A DNA stretch of 64,000 nt from G965222535 sp965222535 (GTDB taxonomy: Bacteria; Pseudomonadota; Gammaproteobacteria; HK1), in assembly GCA_965222535.1 (NCBI GenBank), contig OZ244957.1, forward strand, positions 1,674,001 to 1,738,000, in the 5' to 3' direction. The notes below the pieces were generated by a model. The model was given only the letters and a program-made list of their open reading frames with translations. It was not told where the DNA came from and made no database searches. Positions 16,803-25,842 of this stretch are shown here, in pieces; the first letter of the stretch is position 1, and the number at the start of each line of letters is the position of its first letter. The position numbers and the translations under genes were made by a program.

Positions 16803-17454
16803 CTGCAGATTAGTGTCCTCCTGAAGGCGTTTAAGCGGGTTTTGAATCATTTGCACTGCTTCGTTTTTCGAGGTACCCTTATGATAATCTGCGCATGTTC
16901 AGCCTTTTGCCCGAAGCCCCATTTCCGATGGATTGTTCCCGATGGATTTTTCAATGTCGGTTAAAGAAAATGGGTTGATTATATACTCATGCTGCTTGGA
17001 GATACAGGAGGGGGGGGTATAAGCAATCCTTACTACCACCAGAAGCAATAAACGAAGTTATCCCAGAGCTTCAAACAGAGCAAAATGCACGGTGCTAAGG
17101 CAGAACCAATGCCCCTCGAGCATCTTGAAGGATTACAAGTACAAATCCGTAACAGAATGGGGGCTTACAGTACAGGTGATCATGGCCCTTTCCCCATCCC
17201 TCGATCCCGTTCAAGGTTTTTCGAGGTGCCCATTGTATAATCGAAGCAGTCGCAGCGTACGTCGTCTGGGTATGGGGCTGAAATACACGCTTGAGCGCTT
17301 CGAATAAGGCGCGCCTTGCTGTGTTTTTCGCACTTCCAAAGTCTGACGGCGCACGGGCTGGGTCGCTGACCTAGGCGCTGATTCGTGATGTCGCTTACCG
17401 CGCTTTGCCGCCTCTTCGGTCAGGGTTTCACGGTTTAACTATAAGGATGTATCG
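16803..17454. other. Gene-free stretch with R1 and R2 copies
   Basis: Holds an R1 end (16862-16881), an R2 5' segment (16978-17137; CATGCTGCTTGGAGATACAGG, later GCAAAATGCACGG) and a longer R1 copy (17140-17235) with a four-run G-quadruplex motif on the minus strand at 17186-17208. The last 150 bp before leuB are non-repetitive and should hold its promoter; I cannot assign it with confidence. leuC and leuD, the usual upstream neighbours, are absent. Confidence 0.6.
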
Positions 17455-18537
17455 ATGACTGGAAAAGTGTTGGTTCTCCAAGGTGATGGAATAGGGCCTG
17501 AGATCGTTGCTGAAGCGCTGCGCTTATTGCAGCGGTTGCGTGACACAGGCGCGATGGACTTAGAATGGCAGCAGGCATTGATCGGCGGGTGTGCGTTCGA
17601 TGCCGTCGGTCAACCGCTGCCAGAAGCCACTTTCAAAGCCGCGCAAGCCGCTGATGCGGTGCTGTTAGGCGCTGTCGGTGGGCCAAAATGGGATCATGTA
17701 GCGCATCACTTACGTCCTGAAAGCGGGTTGCTGGCGCTGCGTTCTGCGCTCGGGGTGTTTGCTAATCTGCGACCGGTGATATGTTATGCGCCATTGGTGA
17801 GTGCATCCAGTCTCAAACCTGAGTACGTAGCCGACCTTGACGTGTTGATCGTGCGCGAGCTGATCAGCGGTATTTACTTTGGGAAACCACGCGGGATCGC
17901 GGTTGATGCCGATGGTCGGCGCAGCGGATTTAATACGATGCGCTACACCGAGAAAGAGATCGAGCGCATTGCCCACGTGGCGTTTGCCGCCGCAGCCGAA
18001 CGCAAGCAGCGGTTGTGTTCGGTGGATAAAGCCAATGTGCTGGAGACCAGCCAGCTGTGGCGCGAAGTTGTGCGCCGGGTGGCCAAGGACTACCCGCAGG
18101 TTGAGCTGTCGCACCTGTACGTGGACAATGCGGCGATGCAGTTGGTGCGCGATCCCAAGCAATTTGACGTGATCGTTACGGGCAATATGTTCGGTGATAT
18201 TTTATCTGATCTGGCAGCCATGCTCAGCGGCTCTATCGGCATGCTGGCATCCGCATCCATGGGCGATAACCAAAAGGGACTGTATGAGCCGATTCATGGA
18301 TCAGCACCAGACCTTGCGGGGCGCGGGATCGCGAATCCGTTGGCGATGTTGCTGTCGGTGGCGATGATGCTGCGTCACTCATTCAATGCGCCAGCCGTCG
18401 CTGAACGCATAGAAAGTGCGATCATCGCGGTTCTTGAACAAGGGCTGCGAACCGCCGATCTGGTCGCCGCCCCAGGCGCTGCCTCAGTCAATTGTCAGCA
18501 GATGGGCAGCGCCGTCCTCGCCGCGCTTGATCTTTAA
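17455..18537 (+). CDS. leuB: 3-isopropylmalate dehydrogenase
   Basis: NAD-dependent oxidative decarboxylation of 3-isopropylmalate in leucine synthesis. 360 residues, normal length. Substrate and Mg sites are intact: ANLRPVICY, RELISGIYFGKPRG, DKANVLETSQLW, GNMFGDILSDLAAMLSGSIG and YEPIHGSAPDLAGRGIANP. An AAGGA sits before the ATG. It stands alone here; in relatives leuC-leuD usually precede and asd follows. R1 repeats flank both sides, consistent with repeat-driven rearrangement around the gene. Confidence 0.95.
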   Translation: MTGKVLVLQGDGIGPEIVAEALRLLQRLRDTGAMDLEWQQALIGGCAFDAVGQPLPEATFKAAQAADAVLLGAVGGPKWDHVAHHLRPESGLLALRSALGVFANLRPVICYAPLVSASSLKPEYVADLDVLIVRELISGIYFGKPRGIAVDADGRRSGFNTMRYTEKEIERIAHVAFAAAAERKQRLCSVDKANVLETSQLWREVVRRVAKDYPQVELSHLYVDNAAMQLVRDPKQFDVIVTGNMFGDILSDLAAMLSGSIGMLASASMGDNQKGLYEPIHGSAPDLAGRGIANPLAMLLSVAMMLRHSFNAPAVAERIESAIIAVLEQGLRTADLVAAPGAASVNCQQMGSAVLAALDL

Positions 18538-18837
18538 CGTCAAGCGACAATGTTGGTCAACCGTGTCGCTGATAATTACCCAGACGTTGCACAAAGCCGC
18601 TAGGGAATCTCGAAAAACCCTGAAATCGGATGGAGGTTTGGGGGAAGATCTGTTATGAGCGATTTCGTAAGCCCTCATCAGTCATGGTGCAGCACAGCAG
18701 CTAACGTTGCCAACAGGATAAGGCATTGGTGTATAACCCGCTTCTCGCGATAGCTCACAAACGGTGCCACACAAAATTCGCTGAACGGGTTTCGTATGGC
18801 GCTCAATTGCGACCGACTTGACTGACGGCGGAAATAG
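18538..18837. other. Intergenic stretch with R1 copy
   Basis: An R1 copy at 18608-18647 (TCTCGAAAAACCCTGAAATC then GGAGGTTTGGGGGAAG), followed by the GATTTCGTAAGCCCTCATC string shared with the copy at 14507. The remaining 150 bp before the RDD gene show nothing recognisable. Confidence 0.55.
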
Positions 18838-19245
18838 ATGCGACCGGCCACCCTGAGGCGCCGTCTGGCGGCTCTGTTCTACGATAGCCTAGTCTTGTTC
18901 GCGGTATTGTTTGCGGCCACCGCCGTGGTGGTGGCCGCAAACAGCAATCAAGCGCTTGCGGTGCATGTGTGGCTGTATCGCGGCTATCTTGTCGCCGTTA
19001 GTTTTCTTTACTTCGGCTGGTGCTGGACGCACGGTGGGCAGACCCTAGGGATGCGCGCTTGGGGATTGCGGGTGCAGACTGTGCAGCATAAGGCGCTGAA
19101 TTGGCGGCAGGCGGCGCTGCGCTTCGTGGTCGGGGTGATCGCCGGCTTAATCGCTGGCATTGGCTTCTGGTTTGCGCTGTGGGATAAAGAGCGCCGTTGC
19201 CTGCACGATCGGCTTTCGGCAACCATCGTCGTGCGTTGCCGCTGA
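18838..19245 (+). CDS. RDD family membrane protein
   Basis: A 135-residue protein with three predicted membrane helices. It shows the RDD layout: ATLRRRLAALFYDSLVL at the N-terminus (the R and D that name the family), HGGQTLGMRAWGLRVQT in the middle and WFALWDKERRCLHDRLSAT near the end. Function of RDD proteins is not settled; some have been linked to ion transport. Convergent with lptG/lptF; I associate an RDD gene beside this pair with related beta-proteobacteria. Confidence 0.85.
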   Translation: MRPATLRRRLAALFYDSLVLFAVLFAATAVVVAANSNQALAVHVWLYRGYLVAVSFLYFGWCWTHGGQTLGMRAWGLRVQTVQHKALNWRQAALRFVVGVIAGLIAGIGFWFALWDKERRCLHDRLSATIVVRCR

Positions 19246-19288
19246 GCGGTGTTTGGTGGATGCGCGGTAACGGGTGCGGTAAATGCCG

Positions 19289-20338
19289 TCAGTGCAGGCG
19301 CCGTTGCAACAGGTAAGCGACGCCGAGCAATAGCAATAAGGGGGTAGCGGCACCAACAACCGGGGGCAAGCCCCAGGCAATCGTTCGCTGTTCCACTATC
19401 CGGCTGAGGATATAAAAGCCGACACCGCCAAATACGCCGATCATGATCCGGGCACCGAGCAGCGTTGTATTTACCCATCCCAGAATCAGCGGTGCCGCAG
19501 CCAACACCATCCCGACAAGTGACAGCGGGTAAAAGACCTTCGCCCAGAAGACCACCGCGCTGTGATTGGTCGCCATGCCGTTTTGCTGCAGGTAGGCGAT
19601 ATGCGCCCACAGTTGCGATAGCGACAATGTTCGCGGATATTTGACCGTGACGCGCACCAGCCCGGGATCGATATCCAGGGCCAACGCCTGTGTATCCAAC
19701 TGCTCGGCATGTACCCCGGTGGGAGTGAACGACGAACGGCGGAGATCCGACAACAACCAACGATCAGCATCACGGCGCATCTTGGCGACGTGGGTTATGC
19801 TGCTCAACTCCCCATCGGTAAAATCGTAGATGCGCACTTCTTCGATCCAGTCTTGCGAGATCACCTTGCCAAGGCGGATGACTTTGGTGTCGCTGCGCAG
19901 CCAGATCGGATTGCCGCCGCCGGCGGCGATATGGCGGCGCTCTTGGAGGCGTGTTTCGCTGTAAGGCGTCAGCACCTCGCCAACAACCACAACCAGTGGG
20001 ATCAGCACTACGGCTCCCAGCAGCGCTGACAGCGTGATCCGCGCCGGAGATACGCCAGCGGTACGGATCACGATCAACTGTGAGCCGGTGGCAAGGCCAC
20101 CAAGCCCGATCATCGTACCGATCGCGATGACCGCCGGGAACAATTCATAGCAAAGACGCGGCAGCTTCAGCAGGGTTGTGCTGGCGGTGCTGCTGTAGCT
20201 GGCGTCTAATTTGCTGAGTTGATAAGCGTATTCCAACACCGAGAACAGCACCACCAAGACCACCATGGCGAGCATCGTTGCGCCTATCACATGACCTGCG
20301 ATGTAGCGATCAAGAATACTCAGCTTCAATACGCGCAT
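19289..20338 (-). CDS. lptG: LPS export permease LptG
   Basis: Inner-membrane subunit of the LptB2FGC complex that extracts lipopolysaccharide and pushes it to the periplasmic bridge. About 349 residues from ATG 20338 (MRVLKLSILDRYIAGHVIG). It shows the YjgP/YjgQ layout: two or three N-terminal helices, a periplasmic jellyroll-type domain (IWLRSDTKVIRLGKV, RVTVKYPRTLSLSQLW) and a C-terminal helix bundle (FYPLSLVGMVLAAAPLILG). Downstream of lptF on the same strand but separated by a hairpin repeat (20411-20453), where the two genes usually touch or overlap. Confidence 0.92.
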   Translation of the reverse strand: MRVLKLSILDRYIAGHVIGATMLAMVVLVVLFSVLEYAYQLSKLDASYSSTASTTLLKLPRLCYELFPAVIAIGTMIGLGGLATGSQLIVIRTAGVSPARITLSALLGAVVLIPLVVVVGEVLTPYSETRLQERRHIAAGGGNPIWLRSDTKVIRLGKVISQDWIEEVRIYDFTDGELSSITHVAKMRRDADRWLLSDLRRSSFTPTGVHAEQLDTQALALDIDPGLVRVTVKYPRTLSLSQLWAHIAYLQQNGMATNHSAVVFWAKVFYPLSLVGMVLAAAPLILGWVNTTLLGARIMIGVFGGVGFYILSRIVEQRTIAWGLPPVVGAATPLLLLLGVAYLLQRRLH

Positions 20339-20410
20339 GGGTTTTGTGCGGTAACGCAAAGGATTTCTGAGAGCAGCTTGATTAGGGTTTTAGGTTTGAA
20401 TTCAAGATAG

Positions 20411-20453
20411 GGTCACCGCGAAAAACCAGCTTTACTAGTTTTCCGCGGTGACC
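20411..20453. repeat. R3 hairpin copy 3, between lptF and lptG
   Basis: Near-perfect stem GGTCACCGCG.AAAA / TTTTCCGCGGTGACC around the core ACCAGCTTTACTAG. Inserted between two genes that are normally contiguous. It could attenuate lptG expression or act as an mRNA stabiliser or processing site. Confidence 0.8.
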
Positions 20454-20457
20454 GATG

Positions 20458-21579
20458 TTAATGTCTGGATGCAATGGCTGGCCTAGTCGCTTGCCAGCGC
20501 CGCAGGTGTTGATAGCCGTTTATTTGCAGCCATATCGCCAGCAGTGCGATGAGTGCCATTGAGAGATGTATCGGCCAGACCCCGATGACTACCGGTAGCT
20601 CCCCTCTTTCAATCAAATTGCAGGCGATGCTGATGCTGTTGCTATAGATGAAATAGACCGACAAAGCGATCGCGATCCGCTGTATCAGGCGGCTGTGATG
20701 GGATGACGCGATACCCATCGGGATCGCCAGTAACAGCAGCACAACCACGCTTACGCCAGCCGATAACCTGCGTTGCAGCTCCGCCTGGTAGCGCCGCTTA
20801 TCGGAACCCAGCAATACCCCAAGGGGCAACATTTCGGTATTAATATTAGTCACCGTTGCGGGCTTTGGGATTACTAACTCGTAGCGTGCTGCGGTTATCA
20901 CCGTGTAATTCGCAGCACCCGGGGTGCCGCTATAGATGCGACCGTTCTCCAGTACCAAGGTACGCTCGCCAGCGTTGTCGCTGCGCCCTTGAGAGGCCGT
21001 GGCGGCGATATGCAAGCGCTCGGAGCCAAGGTAGCGCTTTACGATAAACGGGCGTTGCAATTGTTGTTGACCAGTGGGAGATTTTGATGTCGATTCAAAG
21101 TAAACAACGTACTGGCCATGGTCGAGCTCGATGAATTTGCCGGCGACCAACTGGGCGATCTCAATGTTTGATTTTGAGTGTTGCGCTAAGGTTTCCTGCC
21201 AGTAGCTGAGCTTTGGCGCAACGAACAACGAGAGCATCAGATTCAGTGCCGCCAACCCCAACGCTAAGCACAACAACCCAATCGTGATCTGAATGATATG
21301 CAAGCCGCTGGCAAACAGCACCACCATTTCGTTATCGTCGCACAGGCGTTTCAGCCCCAGCAATGTTGCCAGCAACAATGAGATGGGCAGCAGCTCTGGC
21401 AGATCCTCCAGCACCTTCAGCGCCAATACCTGTAGCATTGCGCTATCTGCCACCGGGTGTGACGTCATATACCCGGCGAGACGCACATAGCGCAAGCTGC
21501 AATTGATCGCACTTAGCACCGCCAAGACGCTGATGAACACTATGCACACTTCACGGCATACGTAGCGGTGGATGATCAA
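20458..21579 (-). CDS. lptF: LPS export permease LptF
   Basis: Partner of LptG in the LptB2FGC lipopolysaccharide exporter. 373 residues, normal length. Starts MIIHRYVCREVCIVF, followed by helices around DLPELLPISLLLATLLGLKRL, a periplasmic domain (FIELDHGQYVVYFES, TLVLENGRIYSG) and C-terminal helices (SVVVLLLLAIPMGIASS). The R3 hairpin begins 5 nt beyond its stop. No leucyl aminopeptidase gene diverges upstream as in many relatives; repeats R1 and R2 fill that space. Confidence 0.92.
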   Translation of the reverse strand: MIIHRYVCREVCIVFISVLAVLSAINCSLRYVRLAGYMTSHPVADSAMLQVLALKVLEDLPELLPISLLLATLLGLKRLCDDNEMVVLFASGLHIIQITIGLLCLALGLAALNLMLSLFVAPKLSYWQETLAQHSKSNIEIAQLVAGKFIELDHGQYVVYFESTSKSPTGQQQLQRPFIVKRYLGSERLHIAATASQGRSDNAGERTLVLENGRIYSGTPGAANYTVITAARYELVIPKPATVTNINTEMLPLGVLLGSDKRRYQAELQRRLSAGVSVVVLLLLAIPMGIASSHHSRLIQRIAIALSVYFIYSNSISIACNLIERGELPVVIGVWPIHLSMALIALLAIWLQINGYQHLRRWQATRPAIASRH

Positions 21580-22108
21580 CGCACCGTCACCGTTGCACTG
21601 CTATCGCTATAGCCGGCAAAGCATAGGGTGCTGCTGCCGAGGGCAGAAAGGAATGGGCTGTGACCGTCTTGCGACTTTCTCTAGGGTACCTCGAAAAACC
21701 TTGAACGGGATGGGGGTTTGGGGGAAGGGACATGACCGTTGTCAACGTAAGCCCCCATTCTGTTATGGATTTATTCATGCTACTTGGAGATACAGGAAGG
21801 GAGTATAACCAATCCTTACTACAGCCAGAAGCACTAAACGTAAGCTATCCCAGAGTATCCAACGGAGCAAAATGCACGGCGCTAAGTCAAAACCAAGACT
21901 TCACTGGGGTTAGGGGCTTGGGGGAAGGGAGTACGGCGTTTTTTTATTGTATTCGGAGAGCCCTCACCCTTTCCCTAATACAAACGTCTTTTTTACAAAA
22001 CCTCCGCAACTGCCAAGCACCGCTTGGCAGTTGCGGATAAAAATATTAAAGATCGAGACTTTGCACTTCATTTTGCTTTCTTCTTGTGTCAGTTCTCCGC
22101 TGACTGCT
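21580..22108. repeat. R1 plus complete R2 element
   Basis: The clearest repeat block in the window. R1 at 21685-21731 carries the four-run G motif at 21707-21729. R2 follows from about 21768 to 22056: CATGCTACTTGGAGATACAGG, GCAAAATGCACGGCGCTAAG, a second four-run G motif at 21906-21929 and a hairpin at 22004-22036. The R2 copy at about 39990-40250 has the same order of parts. No coding capacity is apparent. Confidence 0.8.
22004..22036. repeat. R2 hairpin copy 2 (perfect 15-bp stem)
   Basis: CCGCAACTGCCAAGC, loop ACC, GCTTGGCAGTTGCGG. Flanked by TACAAAACCT on the left and ATAAAAATATTAAAG on the right, as in the other R2 copies. Confidence 0.85.
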
Positions 22109-23779
22109 TCAGCTAGCGGGGGAGGGCATCTTGGAGATGGCAGCGTCGCCAATGTTGTCAACCCCTCGCTGTTTCAGCAGTTGGTCAAGCCACGAGGGGT
22201 CCATTTCCGGCACCGAACTTAGCAACAAATCGGTATAGGGATGGTGCGGTGGTTGGAACATAGCGTCTCTCGGGCCCGCTTCAACCACTTGACCGTTTTG
22301 CATCACCACCACTTCGTCAGCAATCGCCTTCACGGTGGACAAATCGTGAGTAATCAGCATATAGGACAGTTTCATTTTTTCTTGGAGTGCGATCAGCAGT
22401 TTCAAAATCCCTTCGGCGACCAACTGGTCAAGTGCTGAGGTGACTTCATCGCAGATAATGAACCTGGGTTCAGCAGCTAACGCACGGGCGATACCGATCC
22501 GTTGCTTCTGCCCACCGGACAGCTCCGATGGCAGGCGATCGATAAAATCTTTTGGCTCGAGTTCGATTTGCCGCAACAGATCCTCAACGCGCTCGCGCTT
22601 AGCGCGACCTTTTAACCCAAGATAGAACTCCACCGGTCGCCCGATGATGTCACCGATCTTTTTGCGTGGATTGAGAGCTGTATCGGCCATCTGGTAGATC
22701 ATCTGCACCTGCTTCAACTGCTGTGTGCTGCGCTGGCGGTAGCTGGCGGGCAATACTTTGCCATCAAAGATAATTTCTCCCGAAAGGGGCGGCAACAAGC
22801 CGGTAATGCAACGCGCCGCAGTCGATTTTCCAGAGCCCGATTCGCCGACCACTGCAACCGTCCGCTGTTCATGGATGTCACAGTTAATCTGGCGCAATAC
22901 CGGTATTTTGTCATAGGCCGCAGTGACATTGTGGATGCGTATCAGCGGAATTGCATCGGATGTTGCCGGTGGCTTTTGCGGGCTGACAAAACTGCGTACC
23001 GCCCACAGCGATTTGGTGTATTCCTGCTTGGGTGCCGCCAGCATCTCGCGGGTTTTCGCCTCTTCAACCTCACGCCCGCGCAACAGGACTTTAATCCGAT
23101 CTGCCATTTGCGCCACGACCGCTAAATCATGGGTGATATAAATTGCAGCGGTATGAAATTGCTCAACGATGTCGCGGATCGCAGCGAGGACTTCTATCTG
23201 AGTGGTTACATCCAGCGCAGTGGTGGGTTCGTCAAAGATAATCATATCTGGACGACAGGACATCGCCATCGCGGTCATCGCGCGTTGTAGCTGACCACCC
23301 GATACCTGGTGCGGATAGCGAAACCCGATCGACTCGGGCTCCGGCAAGCGCAATCGTTGATACAGATCGATCGCATCCCGCTCCGAATCAGCGCGGCTTT
23401 GAAGGTTATGGAATACCGGTGCCTCGGTATGTTGGTTGATGATTTTATGCGCGGGATTAAAACTCGCTGCTGCGGATTGGGCCACATAAGCGATGCGGCT
23501 GCCGAGCAATTTGCGCCGCTGCTCCGCTGTCGCGTTGAGCAGATCGACCCCATCAAAGACCACGGAGCCCTTTGTAATATGGCAACCGTCGCGGGTGAAC
23601 CCCATACCGGCCAGTCCGAGCGTTGACTTGCCTGCACCGGATTCACCGATCAACCCCATGACCTCCCCGCGATGAAGATCAAGGCTGACATTAGTAATGA
23701 TCGGCACCTTGGCGGTGTCGGTGATTCCAATAATATCCAGATTGCGCATCTGCAACAGCAACGAGTCATTGGTGGGCAT
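22109..23779 (-). CDS. Fused two-domain ATP-binding protein of a peptide/nickel-type ABC importer
   Basis: A 556-residue tandem ATPase (DppD-DppF or YejF type) that would power a peptide, opine or microcin-type importer. First half: Walker A GLIGESGAGKSTL, signature HQVSGGQLQRAM, Walker B MIIFDEPTTALD. Second half: Walker A AVVGESGSGKSTA, signature SELSGGQKQRIGIARALA, Walker B FIICDEVTSALD. The C-terminal HHPYTDLLLSS tail is the oligopeptide-ABC C-terminal motif. AGGAG lies 7 nt before the ATG. No permease or binding-protein gene is nearby, so it is an orphan here. Confidence 0.92.
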   Translation of the reverse strand: MPTNDSLLLQMRNLDIIGITDTAKVPIITNVSLDLHRGEVMGLIGESGAGKSTLGLAGMGFTRDGCHITKGSVVFDGVDLLNATAEQRRKLLGSRIAYVAQSAAASFNPAHKIINQHTEAPVFHNLQSRADSERDAIDLYQRLRLPEPESIGFRYPHQVSGGQLQRAMTAMAMSCRPDMIIFDEPTTALDVTTQIEVLAAIRDIVEQFHTAAIYITHDLAVVAQMADRIKVLLRGREVEEAKTREMLAAPKQEYTKSLWAVRSFVSPQKPPATSDAIPLIRIHNVTAAYDKIPVLRQINCDIHEQRTVAVVGESGSGKSTAARCITGLLPPLSGEIIFDGKVLPASYRQRSTQQLKQVQMIYQMADTALNPRKKIGDIIGRPVEFYLGLKGRAKRERVEDLLRQIELEPKDFIDRLPSELSGGQKQRIGIARALAAEPRFIICDEVTSALDQLVAEGILKLLIALQEKMKLSYMLITHDLSTVKAIADEVVVMQNGQVVEAGPRDAMFQPPHHPYTDLLLSSVPEMDPSWLDQLLKQRGVDNIGDAAISKMPSPAS

Positions 23780-23821
23780 CGGGTGCTCCTTGAAAAAGTC
23801 CTGCGATGGGCATGGGCTGGC

Positions 23822-25090
23822 TTAGAGTAACGTATCAAAGCCCATATAGGGGATGAGTGCTGGCGGGATGCGGATCGCCCCGTCGTTGGTCTGGTAGTTC
23901 TCCATGAGGGCGATCAAAGCGCGCCCTATGGCCACCCCAGAGCCGTTCAGCGTGTGCACCAGCTCTGGTTTTCCAGTGGCTGGATTGCGCCAGCGCGCAT
24001 TCATGCGGCGCGCTTGGAAATCCTCACAGTTAGAGCAAGATGAGATCTCGCGATAGGTGTTCTGACTCGGCATCCAGACTTCAATGTCGTACGTCTTGGC
24101 GGCGGCGAAGCCAATGTCCCCAGTGCACAAGGTGACCACGCGATAGGCCAATCCGAGGCGCTGCAATACAGTTTCGGCATGGTGGGTGAGGCGCTCTAGG
24201 GTGTCGTAGGACTGCTGTGCCGCGACAATATGCACCAGCTCGACTTTCTCAAACTGGTGCTGGCGTAACATACCGCGCGTGTCTTTACCATAAGATCCGG
24301 CTTCGCTGCGAAAACAAGGGGTGTGGCTGACAAAGCGCAGCGGCAACTGGTCAGCACTGAGAATCGTGTCCCTGACAAGGTTGGTGAGCGGCACTTCGGC
24401 GGTCGGGATCAAATAGTAATTCTGCTTCTCGATATGAAACAGATCCAAAGCAAACTTGGGTAATTGCCCGGTGCCCTTGAGGGTCTCTGGATTGACCAGA
24501 TAGGGTACATACACTTCTCTGTAGCCGTGCTCCTGGGTATGCAGGTCAATCATAAATTGAATCAAGGCCCGGTGCAGCCGTGCCAGCTTGCCTTCCAGCA
24601 CGACAAAGCGGCTGCCCGCCAGCTTGCCTGCGCTGGCAAAGTTCATTAACCCGCGGTCGGTGCCAAGGTCGGTGTGATCGCGTGGCGCAAAATCGAAGTG
24701 CGGCGGCTCTCCCCAGCACCGTTGCTCGCTGTTATCGGCTTCACTCGTCCCCTGCGGTACGCTGTCATGGGTTAGGTTGGGCACGTTGAGCAGCATCGCT
24801 TCCTGCTGTTCCAGCAATTCTTGTAAGCGCTGTTTGTCACTCTCCAATTGGTCATTGACGTGTCCCACCGCCTTGTGCAGCTTGGCGCTATCATGCCCTG
24901 CGGTTTTGGCTTGCCCGATCGCTTTGGAGTGACTGTTGCGCTGGCGTTGCAATTCCTGGGTGTGCATCTGCACTGCTTTGCGTTCTTCCTCAATGCGCTC
25001 AAAACAGGCGCTGTCAAACACAAACCCACGCGCCTCTAAGCGCGCCACGGTGTCCTGCAAGTGTTTGCGAAACAGGCTCGGATCAAGCAT
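23822..25090 (-). CDS. serS: Seryl-tRNA synthetase
   Basis: Class II synthetase charging tRNA-Ser; 422 residues. N-terminal long antiparallel coiled coil (residues about 30-105, Lys/Gln/Glu-rich) grips the long variable arm. Motif 2 is FRSEAGSYGKDTRGMLR and motif 3 is GSGVAIGRALIALMENYQ. TAEVPLTNL and the ISSCSNCEDFQARR loop are also standard. ATG 25090 is used; the TTG just before it (25093) is unlikely. It lies upstream of the peptide ABC gene on the same strand. serS next to rarA/lolA/ftsK is a Burkholderiales-type order, here separated from rarA by the IS-split gene. Confidence 0.96.
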   Translation of the reverse strand: MLDPSLFRKHLQDTVARLEARGFVFDSACFERIEEERKAVQMHTQELQRQRNSHSKAIGQAKTAGHDSAKLHKAVGHVNDQLESDKQRLQELLEQQEAMLLNVPNLTHDSVPQGTSEADNSEQRCWGEPPHFDFAPRDHTDLGTDRGLMNFASAGKLAGSRFVVLEGKLARLHRALIQFMIDLHTQEHGYREVYVPYLVNPETLKGTGQLPKFALDLFHIEKQNYYLIPTAEVPLTNLVRDTILSADQLPLRFVSHTPCFRSEAGSYGKDTRGMLRQHQFEKVELVHIVAAQQSYDTLERLTHHAETVLQRLGLAYRVVTLCTGDIGFAAAKTYDIEVWMPSQNTYREISSCSNCEDFQARRMNARWRNPATGKPELVHTLNGSGVAIGRALIALMENYQTNDGAIRIPPALIPYMGFDTLL

Positions 25091-25241
25091 CAAGAATTCT
25101 CACTTTTGGTTTACCGGTTGATGATCGGGGATTGATTGAGGGGGAGGGTGTTTGTTGCTTCGCTGGGTGGGGCACGTATCGGGAAGCAACTTTAAAGAGG
25201 TGAGATGTTAGAGGACGAAAGGCACGAGGTTAATTGATTTG

Positions 25242-25842
25242 TCATATGAATCTACTTCTTCGCCTAGCACGATTCCTTCTTACAGATTTAAATACACCCG
25301 TCAGGAAAAATATATATCCTAGAAGAAGCAATATATAAGAAACCACAATCTTTGATATCTCAAACTCGAATATAAATATGGTTTCATATTTACCAAAAAA
25401 TGTATTACCCATAGCAAGACTAGTTAATATAAACAAAATTAATATAGTAATCTTATAGAAACCTTGTCCTTCTTTATACTGAGTAATTGTTTTAACGCCA
25501 TTAATTCTAGCGTCAATGCTTGGCATACCTTCATAATCGCTAATTAGAGCCTTTATTGAAAACGTATCCTGTTTGTTCAATAGGACAGGCGAAAGAATAA
25601 TTCTATTTTTTTCTAGCTGTGCGGTAATACAAAGTTTTCCGGGATATTCATCAATAACTTCATAATCTAGGATTTTTGCCTCAGAATTAACTCCAATACT
25701 CAAAGGGCGTTCATAGTCAGTAGAAGCAATTGATTGGTTTCCGTCATTTGAGAATTTTATGATGAGAAGATGAACATTTTTTACTTCCTTCTCTTCATAT
25801 AAAACCTTAACCTTACCTTGTATTTCATCCTTTATACTTAGC
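25242..25842 (-). pseudogene. 3' part of a membrane protein gene split by the IS element
   Basis: Low-GC coding stretch running from the IS junction (LSIKDEIQGKVKVLYEEK...) to a stop at 25242. It continues YERPLSIGVNSEAKI and ends with two membrane helices (ITILILFILTSLAMG and SYILLLLGYIFFLTG) and a basic tail. It has no start of its own at the 5' end. The 5' part is on the other side of the IS at 26985-27107; joining both at the 7-bp target duplication restores one continuous frame of about 238 codons. Function unknown. Its AT-rich composition, unlike neighbouring serS and rarA, suggests acquisition. Confidence 0.8.
25836..25842. repeat. Target-site duplication, left copy (ACTTAGC)
   Basis: The 7-mer ACTTAGC occurs here and again at 26985-26991, bracketing the IS. 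Removing the IS plus one copy restores the interrupted gene in frame. Confidence 0.8.
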